Shown: one piece after another, positions 35,812-47,692 of the stretch
How the letters are laid out: each line of letters begins with the position of its first letter
Numbering within the stretch: the first letter of the stretch is position 1
Position numbers and translations under genes: made by a program
Source: Prostheceraeus crozeri
Taxonomy: Eukaryota; Platyhelminthes; Polycladida; Euryleptidae
Reading direction: 5' to 3'
NCBI GenBank assembly: GCA_907163375.1
Contig: CAJQUW010016871.1
Span: forward strand, 1-64,000
DNA: 64,000 nucleotides
The notes under the pieces: model-generated
Databases searched by the model: none
What the model was told of the DNA's origin: nothing
Seen by the model: only the letters and a program-made list of their open reading frames with translations

Positions 35812-36361
35812 AGCTGCTGATAAGGTGTGTTCAAAGTTAATGCGTCAGATGTCTACTTCAGAGGATCATCCTCTAAATATTACGTCGCGAACAGCTACTG
35901 TCTACTGTCATAGTTCAGTATCTAAGCAACGGCAGCGTTCATTGATTGACAATGGTTAGGTACTGACAGCTTGCCACTTGTAATGACTCACGCTTATCAT
36001 CATTTCTTTCTCCATATTGAATCAGTCTGATCAAATAACTGACGATCAATTGCCTCTCTGCAAAATCTTCAACTATTACTGGTTTCAAACAACTGATTCT
36101 TTGTAAGATCTAGCACCATCAACAAATACGCACTGTCTACAGTCTCTGTAGCTGAAGCTAGAGTGAAAAATCGGATTTTCATGATTTGAACTTCTCTAAA
36201 AGTCTTCAATCACTTATAATGAAGTAAACTGTAAACTGTGCAATACCAAACCTACCTACGAAACCGATGTACAAAACGAGAATAACAAAATGTACGAGTC
36301 ATACACTACGAATGCTTTTTATTGGATCATGTTTATCAACAAAAAAAATCAGTTGACAACT

Positions 36362-36600
36362 TAGGTGGAGTATTTGGAAAAATCTAGTTTTATTACAAAA
36401 GGGAACTAAATGAATAATCATCACTTACGTAAACAATGAATCACAGTGTTTTCTATTATAAGAATCCAACGATTTTCAGAAATTGCGAAATAATCCAAAT
36501 GATTACCTGCAGAGTAGAACATGAAGCAGAAAAGTGACCATTGCTAGTATTTGTAGATGCCATCAATATTCAAAAGAAATATTGAAGACTAAAGAAGGAA
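36362..36600 (-). repeat. Duplicated unit, copy Y (intact 78-base exon)
   Basis: The minus strand holds a candidate exon 36506-36429: acceptor GTTCTACTCTGCAG, donor TTTAC then GTAAGTGATG, 78 bases, open in one frame (NHLDYFAISENRWILIIE, then NTVIHCL). Flanking sequence aligns with copy W at 42300-42490 and, downstream of the acceptor side, with copy X. Confidence 0.6.
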
Positions 36601-36910
36601 TTTCTCAGTCTTTGAGCTCTAATCACAGGACATGAAGCGCAATCTTTGCTATTTTGGATTGTATTAGCCTATATTTTATTGCTGACTTGAGGTAAATGTT
36701 GACTTCAATCATGCTGCTCAACTTCAAAATGACAAGCGTGTTCTGTGGTTTCATGCAGATTGCTGAGATGGACTTCTGACACTTTTAAACGTATGTAGCA
36801 GTGCTGTCTGCAGGAGGTGGTTGGGATTCATAACTTTAACCATGCAGGTTAAATGTGATATACCCCGAGAAATATAATGCACGAAAATGGCGAATAACAT
36901 GATTTGTTAA

Positions 36911-36948
36911 GTGCCGACGTTTCGGACTTCGTCCTTTCTCAAGGCAAC
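36911..36948 (-). ncRNA. Degenerate hammerhead-like motif, Penelope remnant (putative)
   Basis: The minus strand reads CCTTGAGAAAGGACGAAGTC then CGAAACGTCGGCAC: a GGAC-GAA-GTCC hairpin followed by GAAACG, resembling the stem II plus GAAA portion of hammerhead sequences near Penelope-like element ends, and parallel to 18609-18655. No Penelope coding sequence adjoins it. Confidence 0.3.
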
Positions 36949-37003
36949 ATTTTAAGTGATAATGATGATGACTTCAAACCAATATGCTACAAGTAAATGC
37001 TAC

Positions 37004-37175
37004 ACTGTAAATGCCTCGCCACCAAAGTCGCCACTAACTCACCACGAAACATTGGCAACAAAAGTGAACACTAGGAATTACGAGTGGCCAAAACTTGACA
37101 CGAACTAATGCGGCTGTTAAACATTATCATGCCACGCCCTATTGTTGCCAAATGCTGTCGAATTTGTGGCGAGTG
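37004..37175. mobile_element. Short MITE-like inverted-repeat segment
   Basis: Begins CACTGTAAATGCCTCGCC. An inverted partner near 37155-37170 matches the CTCGCCACCAAAGTCG and TTGGCAAC blocks imperfectly. The terminus resembles MITE B and the 35095 element. The right end is unclear. Confidence 0.4.
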
Positions 37176-37179
37176 AGGA

Positions 37180-39215
37180 CGTGAGTTCATGCAATTCCTG
37201 CATTCCTATTGGCTCGCTTCATAGCAAAATGCATGGCCACGTGCAATTTCGCATATGAGACTGCACTACTGATTTCACTACATACGTAGACTACGGACAC
37301 CGAATATTTTGCTATTGGAAAGGATTCACTAAATAGCTTTCCCAATAATTATTAACTAGCCTTCCCACCTGATCAATTCATTCTGTCTATTCCGAGCTAT
37401 GTAATCATCAATGATGTTTTTATCATTGATACTTGAGAGACGAAGACTAAAATAAACAGTTCCAGAAAGTCCATCCGTAGATGCATAGAAAGCAAATATA
37501 TTAGTACACGAAATTTTATTTTCATTGTTAAGTTTCATATAATTCCAAATGATGTGCAGCATTGTAAAAAAATACATGCAAATATTTTAAAAGTTTAAGT
37601 AATCATAGAATGATAGGTACTCCATAGCAGGACTAATGAGCACACCCACAGGGAAGCCAGACAAGGTCAATATTTTCATAACTCACAAATTGAAAATTAT
37701 CATAATACAATGGGCGAGCGAAAATCACATATTATTAAACACAAATCTCGACACCAGTGAGTCACATTTTAGTTTCATCAGCAGGAAAAACAACCAACGA
37801 CCAAAAAATCCTTATGTGAAAAAATTCCAAACTTTTGTTACAAGTTCATATGTTTACACAAGATATGTGTGGCACCACGACGAAAATCTTTAACAAAATA
37901 ACCTTTGTTAACAAGAATAATAATTATGATATTATGAATTATAAATATTATGATATTTTCCTCTGTCTCATGAATTATACCGCTGCTATGATGTACAACT
38001 TAATCAAAAGTATTTTACATTGTTAACTTTGATGACTTCATGAATGATCTTTATAATGATCAAAAGCTGCTGAACCAATTCTTCTAAGCAAAATTTCTTT
38101 AAGCCAATAAAGCATCTTGTCTGCACAGAAATGCTTAGAGATAACTTCATATATCTATTGCAGTTGTACATAATACATAATTTCAAAGTTATATAATAGC
38201 GAGAAAACAATGATCATTTAACTAGGTAACTTAATAAAGTGTAAATTTATAAATCTTCCTTGTTCTTCTTTTCAAGTCTCTACTTCAGTTCTATCAATAC
38301 CTTTATAACTCATCATAATATCAACATGCACTATACAAGTGCATTATAGCTTAGAAAGAGCTTTGAAATCACTTCAATGCTGAGTCGAAAGAGGCAATGA
38401 TGAGAACCATCATTTGATAAAATGATGTCACCAAATATTGTAGTATTTCTATGATACATGTGTTGGAGAAAATATCAAAATAGAGGTCGATGTTGTTTTC
38501 ATGGTATTGAAATTAAGTGATTATTCTATGTGATTGGGATCATGAAATATAAATATTGAAAACATGACAACTCACAATACAAATGAAAATAGCAGGTAAA
38601 ATATTGTCAGCAGGCTTAAAGGTCAATGTAGCGTCTCTGTTCATATCCATCAAATGATAAGATTACAAGTAGCACAACACTTAACGCACTGCATGAGGAA
38701 CCCAGCTCTATCATGTGACTTGAATAGCATTACCCTCGACATTGTGACTGTCGATGGCCTGTCTGTTGAATGGCTTCATAACTATATCTGTAAATGATTT
38801 GATATTTAATTACCTGAACAATGAAAATATTTTAAAAACTTTTCAAACACCATGTGAATAGCTAATTTTTTACTACTCAAAACTTTTTGACAAGAGCATC
38901 GAAGTATTCGTTAACTTGACATCAAATGTTCGCCTCTAAAAGCATTGAATCGATTGAAAGCCTAACAATTGAGTGTGATTGATTGGTTTTGAGTAGGTCT
39001 TTCCGCGGTGCACCGGCACACCGGTTCTTTTGCAAGATCCAGTTTTTGGTCCGCTGCACCGAAACGCTCGAATCTCAATCAAATTAACATTTTAAATATT
39101 ATGTTTTTTTTTTGATTAATTGATCTTAGCTGCAAATCTTAGTTGCAACAGATGTAGAAGAATGATCTTTAATGATGCAATATCATTAATCCAATTTAGG
39201 AGAAAATTATTCAAT
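37180..39215. other. No recognised gene
   Basis: A minus ORF at 37356-37577 ends in a GATCAG-GTGGGA donor-like site but lacks a convincing acceptor. A GC-rich patch at 39005-39030 (GCACCGGCACACCGG) may be the end of an unresolved repeat. Confidence 0.35.
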
Positions 39216-39217
39216 TT

Positions 39218-39442
39218 TTAGTAGGATTCGTTTTTCACTTGACTCAAAGACCGTGGTTGGATGTTAATTTCTGTTCGAGCAAGCGATGATATCACTCGTG
39301 AAACTTTGTAGACGATTCGGCTGATAGTTGCTAAACTGATATTAAATTCATCAACGATAGACAACTGAAATTTGTTAGTTGACAAAGTTGTAGACAAATC
39401 AAAATTTGAATGAGTGGAGTTGGAGAGGCTTTCTTTGGGCAT
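39218..39442 (-). pseudogene. PIF/Harbinger transposase N-terminal fragment (putative)
   Basis: The ORF reads KFQLSIVDEFNISLATISRI then VYKVSRVISSLARTEINI. This corresponds to the helix-turn-helix segment upstream of the DDE domain in Harbinger transposases, where a phrase of the type F...V.D.FNVS.ATV.R.V..V is conserved. No DDE residues are found next to it, and the ORF stops shortly after. No TIR was located. Confidence 0.5.
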
Positions 39443-39696
39443 GAGGTAAAGACAGTTCCTTCAATCTTACTTAACAGAAGTAAGAAAACATGTCGCCGTA
39501 GACGAAAACGTTCTTTGAACTAATCATCGTTCAGATAATCAAGCGAATTTTGCGCATCTCTCATAGTTCGCTGTGAGCGTAAGAAACATACTCAATGCCA
39601 CTCATGCAGTCCGCATACTTCATCCTTCCGGGTGAAATGATTGCAATTTCCATTTCATTTGTATTTAACTACCAATTTAGAGGTGGGTCGAACTTC

Positions 39697-39815
39697 CATT
39701 AACAATTTTGTTGAATTTAACCCATCGCTAAGTTAACCGAGACTTCTTAATAGCAGTTACCGTTAACTTTAACAGATCGTTCGATTTAAACCGCCGCTAG
39801 GGCTTAACGGAGACT
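39697..39815. repeat. Two-copy tandem repeat (~60 bp unit)
   Basis: Two diverged tandem units share TTAAC, a TCG/TTG-ATTTAA block, CGCTA, TTAAC and the end GAGACTTCT. The second unit is richer in GC. Confidence 0.6.
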
Positions 39816-39819
39816 TCTG

Positions 39820-40920
39820 CGTACGGCCCTAAGTGATGAAATCGAAGCATTTTGTAAATCAAGGCTCTATCATCTGATGCATTTCCTGTTAATGAGAAAA
39901 AATGTGAAAAAGTTCATGTGAAATCAGTTTAGGGCCAATCTCATTTCTTGTGAACTAATAATTTCGGAATTTCATGGTGAATATGTCATAGGAATCTCAT
40001 AGTCCAGAATCTCAAGATACATCCTGTGTTCTGTCCGAAAGAATTTTTGCACGATGTTGTAGCATTGTATCAATACATGGAGAAACCGAGTAATGTCTAG
40101 ATGTTGACCCTCCTACATAGTAATTTGTATATTGCGATGACATTGCTTTTATTCATTCTTATGTTTCTTGTTTTCAGATATGTAATTTTCATGATTTTGA
40201 AAAAAGCGTCAATGATAAGTTCTTCCTTTGCTATACAGTATATTGCATGTTCATCTGTTATTTAAACGGTTAAATGATACATCTCGGTCAGATCCATGCT
40301 TCACAAATATTGAGATTTCTCCTAAACTATAATTCAGAGTGTTGAAATTGCATGACTATTGTCTACTTACCTCCAATATTGTATATGTAAAGCTGCATTG
40401 TATTTGGATTATAACTTACAAAGAAAGATAGTTCTGATTTCGGTCTTGAAATGAGTCTGTGCTTTCCAGATAGTTCATTTTCCGGAAAGCCCTCAGACTC
40501 AAGATCTAATTTCTAATTTTCGACAGCAATCACTGCTGGACGTCATTATACAGCGGAACAGATCACGTGGATGCAGTGTAGTAAAACAAAATCGTTTAGA
40601 CCCTAGTTGAGAATAACTTGAAGTCTGCATTACTAAGAGGGGCGGTCCAAATGTCCTCGTAGTCTGCGAAACTAGCTGATAATGGAATGCAACTGCAATA
40701 TATCCTTTTTTCGAATACGAGTGGAATATATAAATCCACCTGTTCTACGACAGCTACAAAGTTGAGAATTCTGATCTTTCGGGTTGAACTGCATCGAATA
40801 AGTAGCGCACAGTCATCATATAGAGCTACCAGGGACTGAATGCAGTCTCTCAGTAGTCTAACATATTGACATCAAAAGAAGGAATTTTAATGACAAGGAC
40901 TTTGGAACACTCGCTGTTTG
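39820..40920. other. No recognised feature
   Basis: No ORF, repeat pair or motif that I can support. Confidence 0.4.
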
Positions 40921-40924
40921 AAAA

Positions 40925-41440
40925 ATCCGATATTTATTATGTAAAAAGAATGTTCACTTACCTCAGCAGTGGAGCAGAGTATTTTCTTTAATAAGACTTT
41001 CAGCGATTGTCAAAAGTTGCAGAGAATCTTGAATTGATTATATGAAGAATATAAAGGGTGAGACAAATAGTGATTGCTATGTACAGATAGTCATTGATAT
41101 AGTTGAGAATTAATGTTGAATCATTCAGTATCTGCTTGCATGTGGTTGAGAAACCTGATAAATAAGGTGAAAATCTAAGTAGAACAGACAATTTGAACAT
41201 CGAGAAATATCATTGCCGCATTATTCAACGAGCTATTTTATGACCTACTTAATGAGGAGACTGCAAGGCAAGGTATGTTCTACCATCGTACAACATATTT
41301 ATTGACAGAAGGTGTATGGAGTATAGAACTACAGTGCAATATACTACTTTATAGCAGATTTTGAAATTATTTACCAACAACAAAAATGCTCAAGATATAC
41401 CGGTACAAGATGAAAAGTCAGTTCACAAATTAGAGAAAGA
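40925..41440 (-). repeat. Duplicated unit, copy Z (acceptor lost)
   Basis: Aligns with copy X over its A block (40925-41190) and C block (41215-41440, with TTTTATGACCTACTT and TGTTCTACCATCGTA). The donor CTGAG-GTAAGTG is kept at 40962, but the acceptor position reads TTCTTCATATAATC where X has TTCTTCAGATAATC, so AG became AT. That would abolish splicing there. Confidence 0.65.
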
Positions 41441-42299
41441 TAACTAACTATCTAGCGAGTTCAAAAATCAAGTTATCTGAATATCCATTAGTCCTGAAAC
41501 TTTTCTGGACAGCCTGAAAAAGTAACTCCTAATCCTCATAGCTGACCGACTATACACGTATTGTCAGGCACTGATTGTAAAATGTAATCTGTGCGTTTTT
41601 TCTGCTTCAGAAGTTCTGAGTTGTTTGTATTCTGTTATCGTGCCCATGGTTAAAAGATATCATTTATTTTTTATTGCAGCTTCTACTGACTTATGGTTTA
41701 ATTTGTTTTTGTTATGGGTATCAATTTTCTTTTGATTTTCAAGTGAATTTCGGCAAAGTATTTCCATCTATTTCATGTAATTATTCAAAGTTTATTACAC
41801 TATTCAAGTCCTCTTCCACCATTTCAGGTAACTTATTAAATGAATTAGAGGGTGCTAATATTTCATAAAAGGATCGCTTAGTAATGAAGAACATAAAGTT
41901 GAATCGGTAGTGATAACTACATAGCTTTTGCACTGTTATAAATTTCAATCTGTTACAAAGTAGTGTATTGCATGATGAAATGCATAATACACAGATCTGA
42001 GAAAAATCCAGTGCTCTAGCCCGCCAAAACGTTTTGATTTAGGATTTTTCAATAGCTACGCATAGAATCTGCTTTAGGAGGTGATTCAGCTCGCTTTAGG
42101 AGGTGCTGGTTTACAGTGCACAAATCAAAGGGAGCCTATAAAACACAGTTTTCTTAAAATAGTAATTTGTATGTATCCTCAAATGACTGTTCGACAGTTT
42201 TTAGACCAATCACTTGCATCGCAACACGGACGCCAGATATTATTTGACCGACTAGTATGAAATAGCTGCAGTTCCCCATATTTTTTACTGCTGAAAGTT

Positions 42300-42490
42300 C
42301 CCGTTAAAAATTTGGTGGAGTACACAGAAAAAACTGATCCTGATTACAAAAGGGAATTTAAAGAATAATCATCACTTACGTAAACAGGGAAACACAGTGC
42401 TTTCTATTATAAGAATCCAACGATTGTCAGAAATTGCGGGAAAATTTCCAAAGATCACCTGCAGAGTAGAACATGGAGCATTTAAAATGA
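42300..42490 (-). repeat. Duplicated unit, copy W (79-base exon, 1-base shift)
   Basis: Counterpart of copy Y. Acceptor GTTCTACTCTGCAG and donor TTTAC-GTAAGTGATG are both kept. The exon 42458-42380 is 79 bases, one more than in Y, so the shared peptide AISDNRWILIIESTVFPCL falls in a different phase. One of the two copies is therefore frameshifted, or neither is coding. Confidence 0.65.
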
Positions 42491-42774
42491 ATCAGTTGCA
42501 GCAACAATATTTTGGTCTCCATTTATAGTCGAGTCTCGATTACAGTCTACTGAACTCAATTAGTTATAGTATTAATTCACCTGACAATTATCTTCAGAAA
42601 GGAATATTTTTGATCAAGGGATGATTTTGACCAAAATAACTGCTAATTTGAATCTCTTGATTATCCGCTCTGCTTGGGAAGCGAGAATTTGTAATAGTTG
42701 ATCTTTTACGAATAGCCAAAAAAGATGGCGACATCGGGGCACTGGGTGTTAGGTGTGTCAACTGTCAATTGACG

Positions 42775-42892
42775 CCCGTCGTGGAAATCGAGGAACTCTC
42801 ATCGGGGAATTTAATGAGCCATATCATGTGAATATGTTTTACGATCATAAATTTTCCCCGTCGAGACTTTTCTCGATTTCCCCGCCATGGTA
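42775..42892. repeat. Hairpin-forming inverted repeat, possible tiny MITE
   Basis: The left arm has GGAAATCGAGGAACTCTCAT then CGGGGAATTTA. The right arm in reverse has GGAAATCGAGAAAAGTCTCG then ACGGGGAAAATTTA. Arms are about 33-45 bp, separated by about 35 bp. Confidence 0.65.
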
Positions 42893-42899
42893 ACTTTTC

Positions 42900-44700
42900 T
42901 ACACTGTTTATGGTTTCTTCTCTGTTGAACTAAACATTGCATTTCTTAGCGAATGCTGTGTATTCAGTAATATTATGACAATGTCTTGAACACAAGTTTC
43001 TCAGACATTTTGAATTGTTGCATGTCTTTCATCGTCCTCATGATCCTTGAAATATAGCCGAATTATAAACCAAAGACTGCATGAAATTTTACTGCGGAAA
43101 GTTAGCGCGAAGAATTATGAAGAATGAACAAGGTCTACAGATTGAAATGAATGTCAGGTTGTCTGCCTTGATTACCTGTTTAATAGCATTTTCAGCTGTG
43201 TCACTCGCCTTTTAGAAATGATGTCAAATGAATTGATGCAATAAGTCTGCGTCTATCCTGACCACTTGGTGACTCTGATCATGTGACTGATTTCCTCACT
43301 TGAGCTGATGAAATCATGACTTTCAATGAATGAAAATAGAAAATTGTCTAAACCTATGAACTGCCGGTGATTTGTGGGACTTGTGGTTACAAAGATCAAA
43401 ATGAGTGTTGCTGATATCCAAATTCTGTTCTCCGTTTTTGGAGAAATTCAATCTTATTTGAAAGTGGGCCTTATTGCACGACTTTGCGGATAAAAAGGGC
43501 CAGTTGACATTGTTCTGAATTTTTACTGTCACATAAAATAATTAAATATTGAGTTGCATCCTCATTCAGTTGAAAAGTGGGGACTGACCCGAATAGCTGT
43601 CATTTCATCCAATATGAGGATATTTATTGTCACGCAGAAATTCTACCAGAAATCAAAAAAAATCTTCACACACGCGGTAAACGACAGCATCCACATGAAA
43701 GCTTGAGATTTCGTTAATTAATGTATAAAGCGCCCATTACGTTTCCTAATCTGTTAGGAGAGTAGTCTTATTCACTTCCTATGCCTCATTCATGAATTGC
43801 ACGCTGTTTTCCTGATGCAATATTGTGTGTGACCTTTTCCGCGTATCACCAGCCCAATCAAATAATGCATGAAAAAGCCTATTCATGCAAGGTTAACAAA
43901 AATAGGTTTACGGGCATTGTCATGATGTCACAATTGCGAACAGTTTGTATGTACGAGTAGTTGACTTTGTACATCTTCTTGCTTGACTATATACTTATAG
44001 ATATGCATGCCGGCTACTTTCTACAGATTGTTGATCGACACATGTATAAAATTCCTGATGCTTGAGGGGATTCCATGATTCCACTAAATATTTTGACGTC
44101 TTAAAACCCTTATTCTGCTGAACACCTTCCAATCATTTCTATTCGGTCAAATTCGAAATGTGAAATCAATATAGCTGTAACGTCAAGTTATCACCTCGGA
44201 ATTGTTGCATAAATTAGTGGTTGGGCCATTCCAGAATGTCCAATATATTCGACATCAAGAGGATACTATACCACTCGTGTCCAATATATTGGACATCAGT
44301 AGCACACTAAGTTTCATAGAAGTAGAGATATCAAAGCTATATTAACCACGAAAGTTTTCTTAATTCTTGATATAACTCTGCTGTATAATAGCTCACATAT
44401 TCCTTCTCTATCTGTGGCTATTTATCACCTGATTAGATATTTAAGTTGTATAAATGAAAAGGAAAAACATCAAAAAAATTATGATATTTTTCATAGAAAA
44501 ATTTAACACACAATTTTGTCATTCTGAATAACGGTCGTATATACGGTTAAATATTCAACAGTCATAATTATAGCCTATTATAAAACTGTAAAAGTGCCTT
44601 GCTGATTGTATTCAGCAGAATTAAAAAACATACTGTCACAAAATGACTTGCATTACGGATACGTATGCTTACTACCAGTGCCAACAAGGAAATAGTTTCC
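42900..44700. other. No recognised gene; contains an 18-bp perfect palindrome
   Basis: Perfect palindrome TGTCCAATATATTGGACA at 44278-44295, with a near-copy (TGTCCAATATATTCGACA) about 42 bp upstream. Otherwise unannotated AT-rich sequence. Confidence 0.45.
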
Positions 44701-44709
44701 TATAACAAA

Positions 44710-45170
44710 TTATTTGGCATGAAATAGCACAAAACACTCGCGATCCCTGTTCAAAAAAATTCGAACATTGCATTTTGAACATCTCCAAAATGTCTTTTTT
44801 GCGCACCCTTCCATGCGACGCCTAGCAGCATCTCCCAAACTGGAATCGTACTTTGGCCAATGACAAATTTTGTCGTAGCGTGTTGAAATGTTTGACATCA
44901 TAGTTAGGCGATTGAGGGAATTGGTCGAGGAATTTAGCACCTCATGAGACACAGTTTTCAAGGTTGACTGACTTGAAAGAAGTTTAGCAGCGATCGACAA
45001 TCTAAAATTACTAAAATTCGTGTCGTTGTGGAATGATCGGTACAAAATCCATGAATTAAATAGCACATAATCAAAAGTCTGCAAACCAATCGTCGATACA
45101 ATTTTTTCGAACGAAATGGAATATGAAGTTGAGAAATCATTATACTTCCCATATTGTATAGCTTATGTGT
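44710..45170 (-). pseudogene. piggyBac-like transposase C-terminal relic
   Basis: Reading from 45170 downward: MGSIMISQLHIPFRSKKLYR then RLVC in one frame (the MGGVD..DQ / Y...R..KWYRR region of piggyBac), a shift near 45070, then TFDYVLFNSWILYRS and SNFRLSIAAKLLSS, matching the late catalytic-domain helices. After a variable linker comes a Cys/His tail, ICHWPKYDS, FWRCSKCNVRIFL, then RECFVLFHAK, like the C-terminal zinc-binding domain of PGBD-type proteins. The upstream catalytic Asp region was not found. TIRs and TTAA ends were not identified. Clearly non-functional. Confidence 0.72.
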
Positions 45171-45711
45171 AGTAATTGGTCATACCGACAGCCACTTTTG
45201 TTAACAGAGCTAAGTTTTTGAATACAAGACGTTCAATGTATTTTCCTTATTGTTGACATATTGAAGAAGAAATAATTCGGAGATGATCTGTCGTTCTGTT
45301 TAACTCTGCATAAGAATATATGTTAATGTCTATGGACATTATTGATCTAAAAACGTAATGACCATAGAGTAGAGGATTATAAAGAGGGCCGATGCAACCA
45401 AAAATTTTCTCTGTAGATATGAAGAATTGACTCACAAAAGCTATGTTTTCTGATTCCAAATATTTTCTTCTTCATCTGACATACGGTAGGCCTACATTAG
45501 ATAAAATTGCGTAACAACAGACGTTGACTCATTTAGTGATCTTACAACGCCATGCTCGAGCCAAAATTCATATAGGACAGACAGGAAAAATACCGTATTT
45601 TTGGATGAAAAATCTAAATTAAGAGGAAATTTATTCTCAAAAGGAAAATACTGTATATACATTTTATTATATTTCAGAATTTTTGGAAATATTTTTGAAG
45701 AAAAATGAATT

Positions 45712-45963
45712 ATATTTTCGGTATGAATGATGTTTAAACTTTTTACTCGAAAGCGATGCCTAAAATTCATTTACCACAATACGTGAATCTAAGTTTAGGC
45801 CCTAAATGTTCAATTTAAGTATTTTTTAAGTGTGAATTTTTTTCTCATCGCCCACCAGCTGAGCATCGCTTCTAAAGTATCTTCGCCCCCAAGAATCGTT
45901 TCATTTCTCCCAAGGGGGCGATATCGCCTTCCTTGAGAACCACTGTTCTAGATAATTTTATTG
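45712..45963. repeat. Left arm of a ~250-bp inverted repeat pair
   Basis: In reverse complement this matches 47693-48190 (after removing MITE B copy 2): AATTATCTAGAACAGTGGTT, CTCAAGG, CTCAGCTGGTGGGCGATGAG, AAAAAAATTCACACTTAAAA and onward to CCGAAAATAT. The CAGTGGTTCTCAA start resembles a hAT terminus, but similarity continues beyond it, so that is not the true edge. Confidence 0.8.
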
Positions 45964-45974
45964 TCAGGCTGTTA

Positions 45975-46210
45975 TTCATGTTGACCGATCTGCCGAGGTA
46001 GATTATATTCTTCAGGTCTCATCAGTATATCATCTTCCAGTTTAACTTCGTCGTAGTCAGGAATGTCAAAATTGTTTCTCATCCATCGAGTTTTGGACGG
46101 GTGGATCTTGAGGCCGATTTTGGATGTTGCGAAGTTAAGTCGGTTAACCATAGTCTCCAGTTCTTTTGAAAATGGGCGAACAAAACAATGTCATCCGCGA
46201 AGAGGAGGTA
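45975..46210 (-). pseudogene. RTE-like LINE reverse transcriptase fragment
   Basis: YLLFADDIVLFA (catalytic FADD, about 46210-46175) is followed after a frameshift by FSKELETMVNRLNFATSKIG then LKIHPSKTRWM and a region reading VKLEDDILMRPEEYNLPRQI. The S..GLKI..SKT phrase just after FADD is typical of RTE/Dong-type RTs, and distinct from the CR1-like relics elsewhere in the window. Truncated at both ends. Confidence 0.7.
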
Positions 46211-46338
46211 TTGCAATAGGAGGATTGCTGATCGGCTCATAATTCTTGAACATGCTTTTAAACCTGCAACAGATCGTTAAGATGAATTGCTTCGTTTGTG
46301 GCACGCACTCAAAGTCCAAGAATGCATCTGTCCATCTA

Positions 46339-47366
46339 CACCTTTTTAACTTCTAAATAAAATAAGTCAAGCTCTATTTAAAATGAGTCAAGTTCTATTT
46401 CAAATAAGTCAAGTTCTATTCAAAGCAAATCAAGTTCTATTTAAAACAAATCAAGCTCTATTTAAAAAAATTTAGATTAGGTAGTTTGTTTGGCAAATAA
46501 CATCCAATGTTAGTTGTTCCATCGAGTTTGTTCGTTTTGTACCGTTCTTGGAATAACTAATCTAGAATTTTATTCTAAGGATTATCTGTACATGAGATAT
46601 CTATGGCTATTATCAATCAGCGCTAATTTCTCCATTGTTCTCACTTTCTCATCACACGAGTGCACACGAGCTGTGAATAGGATTGCAAAAATCAATGCCA
46701 AACATTGGCGTCATTGGTCGATGAATCAGTCGTTTAACCAATTGAATGCAAATGAATGAAGCTGAAAGAAATAGCATTGACTTTGAAGAAAACTACATTA
46801 GGCTACACTTCCAACCCGAATATTGTCTTAGGTAACTCGAAACCATCATTGACAAAACAATTATGGATTTAGGACCCCGCTTGTGTTTAAGAGCATTCAA
46901 TCATGTTCAAAAACATTTTCCTTCTTGCATCTCTCTTCACGATTTACCAATGAACGACAACGCTAGTGTATGAGATTGTTACAGTAGCTTATATCTTTTA
47001 CATATACTAATATATAAATTATGAGTAGTTAGAGAAGCAATAATGCTTTTGATCAAATTTGGGTAGACTTCTAGCATTCAAGATGTGAATAGGTGGGCCA
47101 ACGTATATGATTACCATATTTTTGCTCTATCTCACACAAGAAAGACGTTTATCACTGCATTCGGTAATAGGTGTAATCACCAGTAATTTTTCAAAATTGG
47201 GAAATTTTGGCTGAAATGTGCGGTCGGGGAAAGATTCCTTATTATCAATCATGTAAACGGTATCAAATAAGAAATAATTGCGCATATATATATTATGTAC
47301 ATATAAAATGCAATCTAAAATTTTCAAATAGAACTTGACTTATTTTAAATAGAAGTTAAAAAGGTG
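46339..47366. mobile_element. 1.03-kb non-autonomous element with CACC ends and subterminal tandem repeats
   Basis: The left end reads CACCTTTTTAACTTC, and the right in reverse is the same. Both continue into AAAATAAGTCAAGYTCTATTT. TA flanks both ends (46337-46338 and 47367-47368). Inside the left end the unit AAGTCAAGTTCTATTTAAA is tandemly repeated about five times (46366-46470). No transposase-like ORF. Confidence 0.8.
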
Positions 47367-47396
47367 TAGATCCCATTGTATGATGTCCATGATCTT

Positions 47397-47672
47397 TGCT
47401 AAATATGAAACAGTGAAATGATGATAAACTGAAGAATATGAGATTAATTCTTGAAAACAAATTCTGGTCACACTCTTACCTCGTGAAGAACGCTATCGTC
47501 AAAGCAAAGCAGGGGCAACTGGCGTTCAGGTAACGCTATATAAACTCTAGCTTGACAACAATCATGTACCGTTAGAATTCGATTGTCGTTACCAGCCAGT
47601 GTCTGATTCAAGTGATAAGGAATTTAATGATCAGCAGACAAATCAGGATGTTTACATTCTCCATTGCTAAGG
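47397..47672 (-). promoter_or_regulatory. Repeated TATA-plus-donor module, copy 1
   Basis: Matches 56296-56573 in the same orientation. Read on the minus strand, both copies contain a conserved upstream block (CTTGAATCAGACAYTGGC, then CGAATTCTAA), a TATA-like TTTATATAGCG, a variable stretch of about 60 bases, then CTTCACGAG-GTAAGA, a strong donor. It could be a duplicated promoter and first exon, or part of a retroelement or other repeat. No downstream coding exon was linked to it. Confidence 0.5.
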
Positions 47673-47692
47673 CTCCACGCAGTCAGTCTGAA

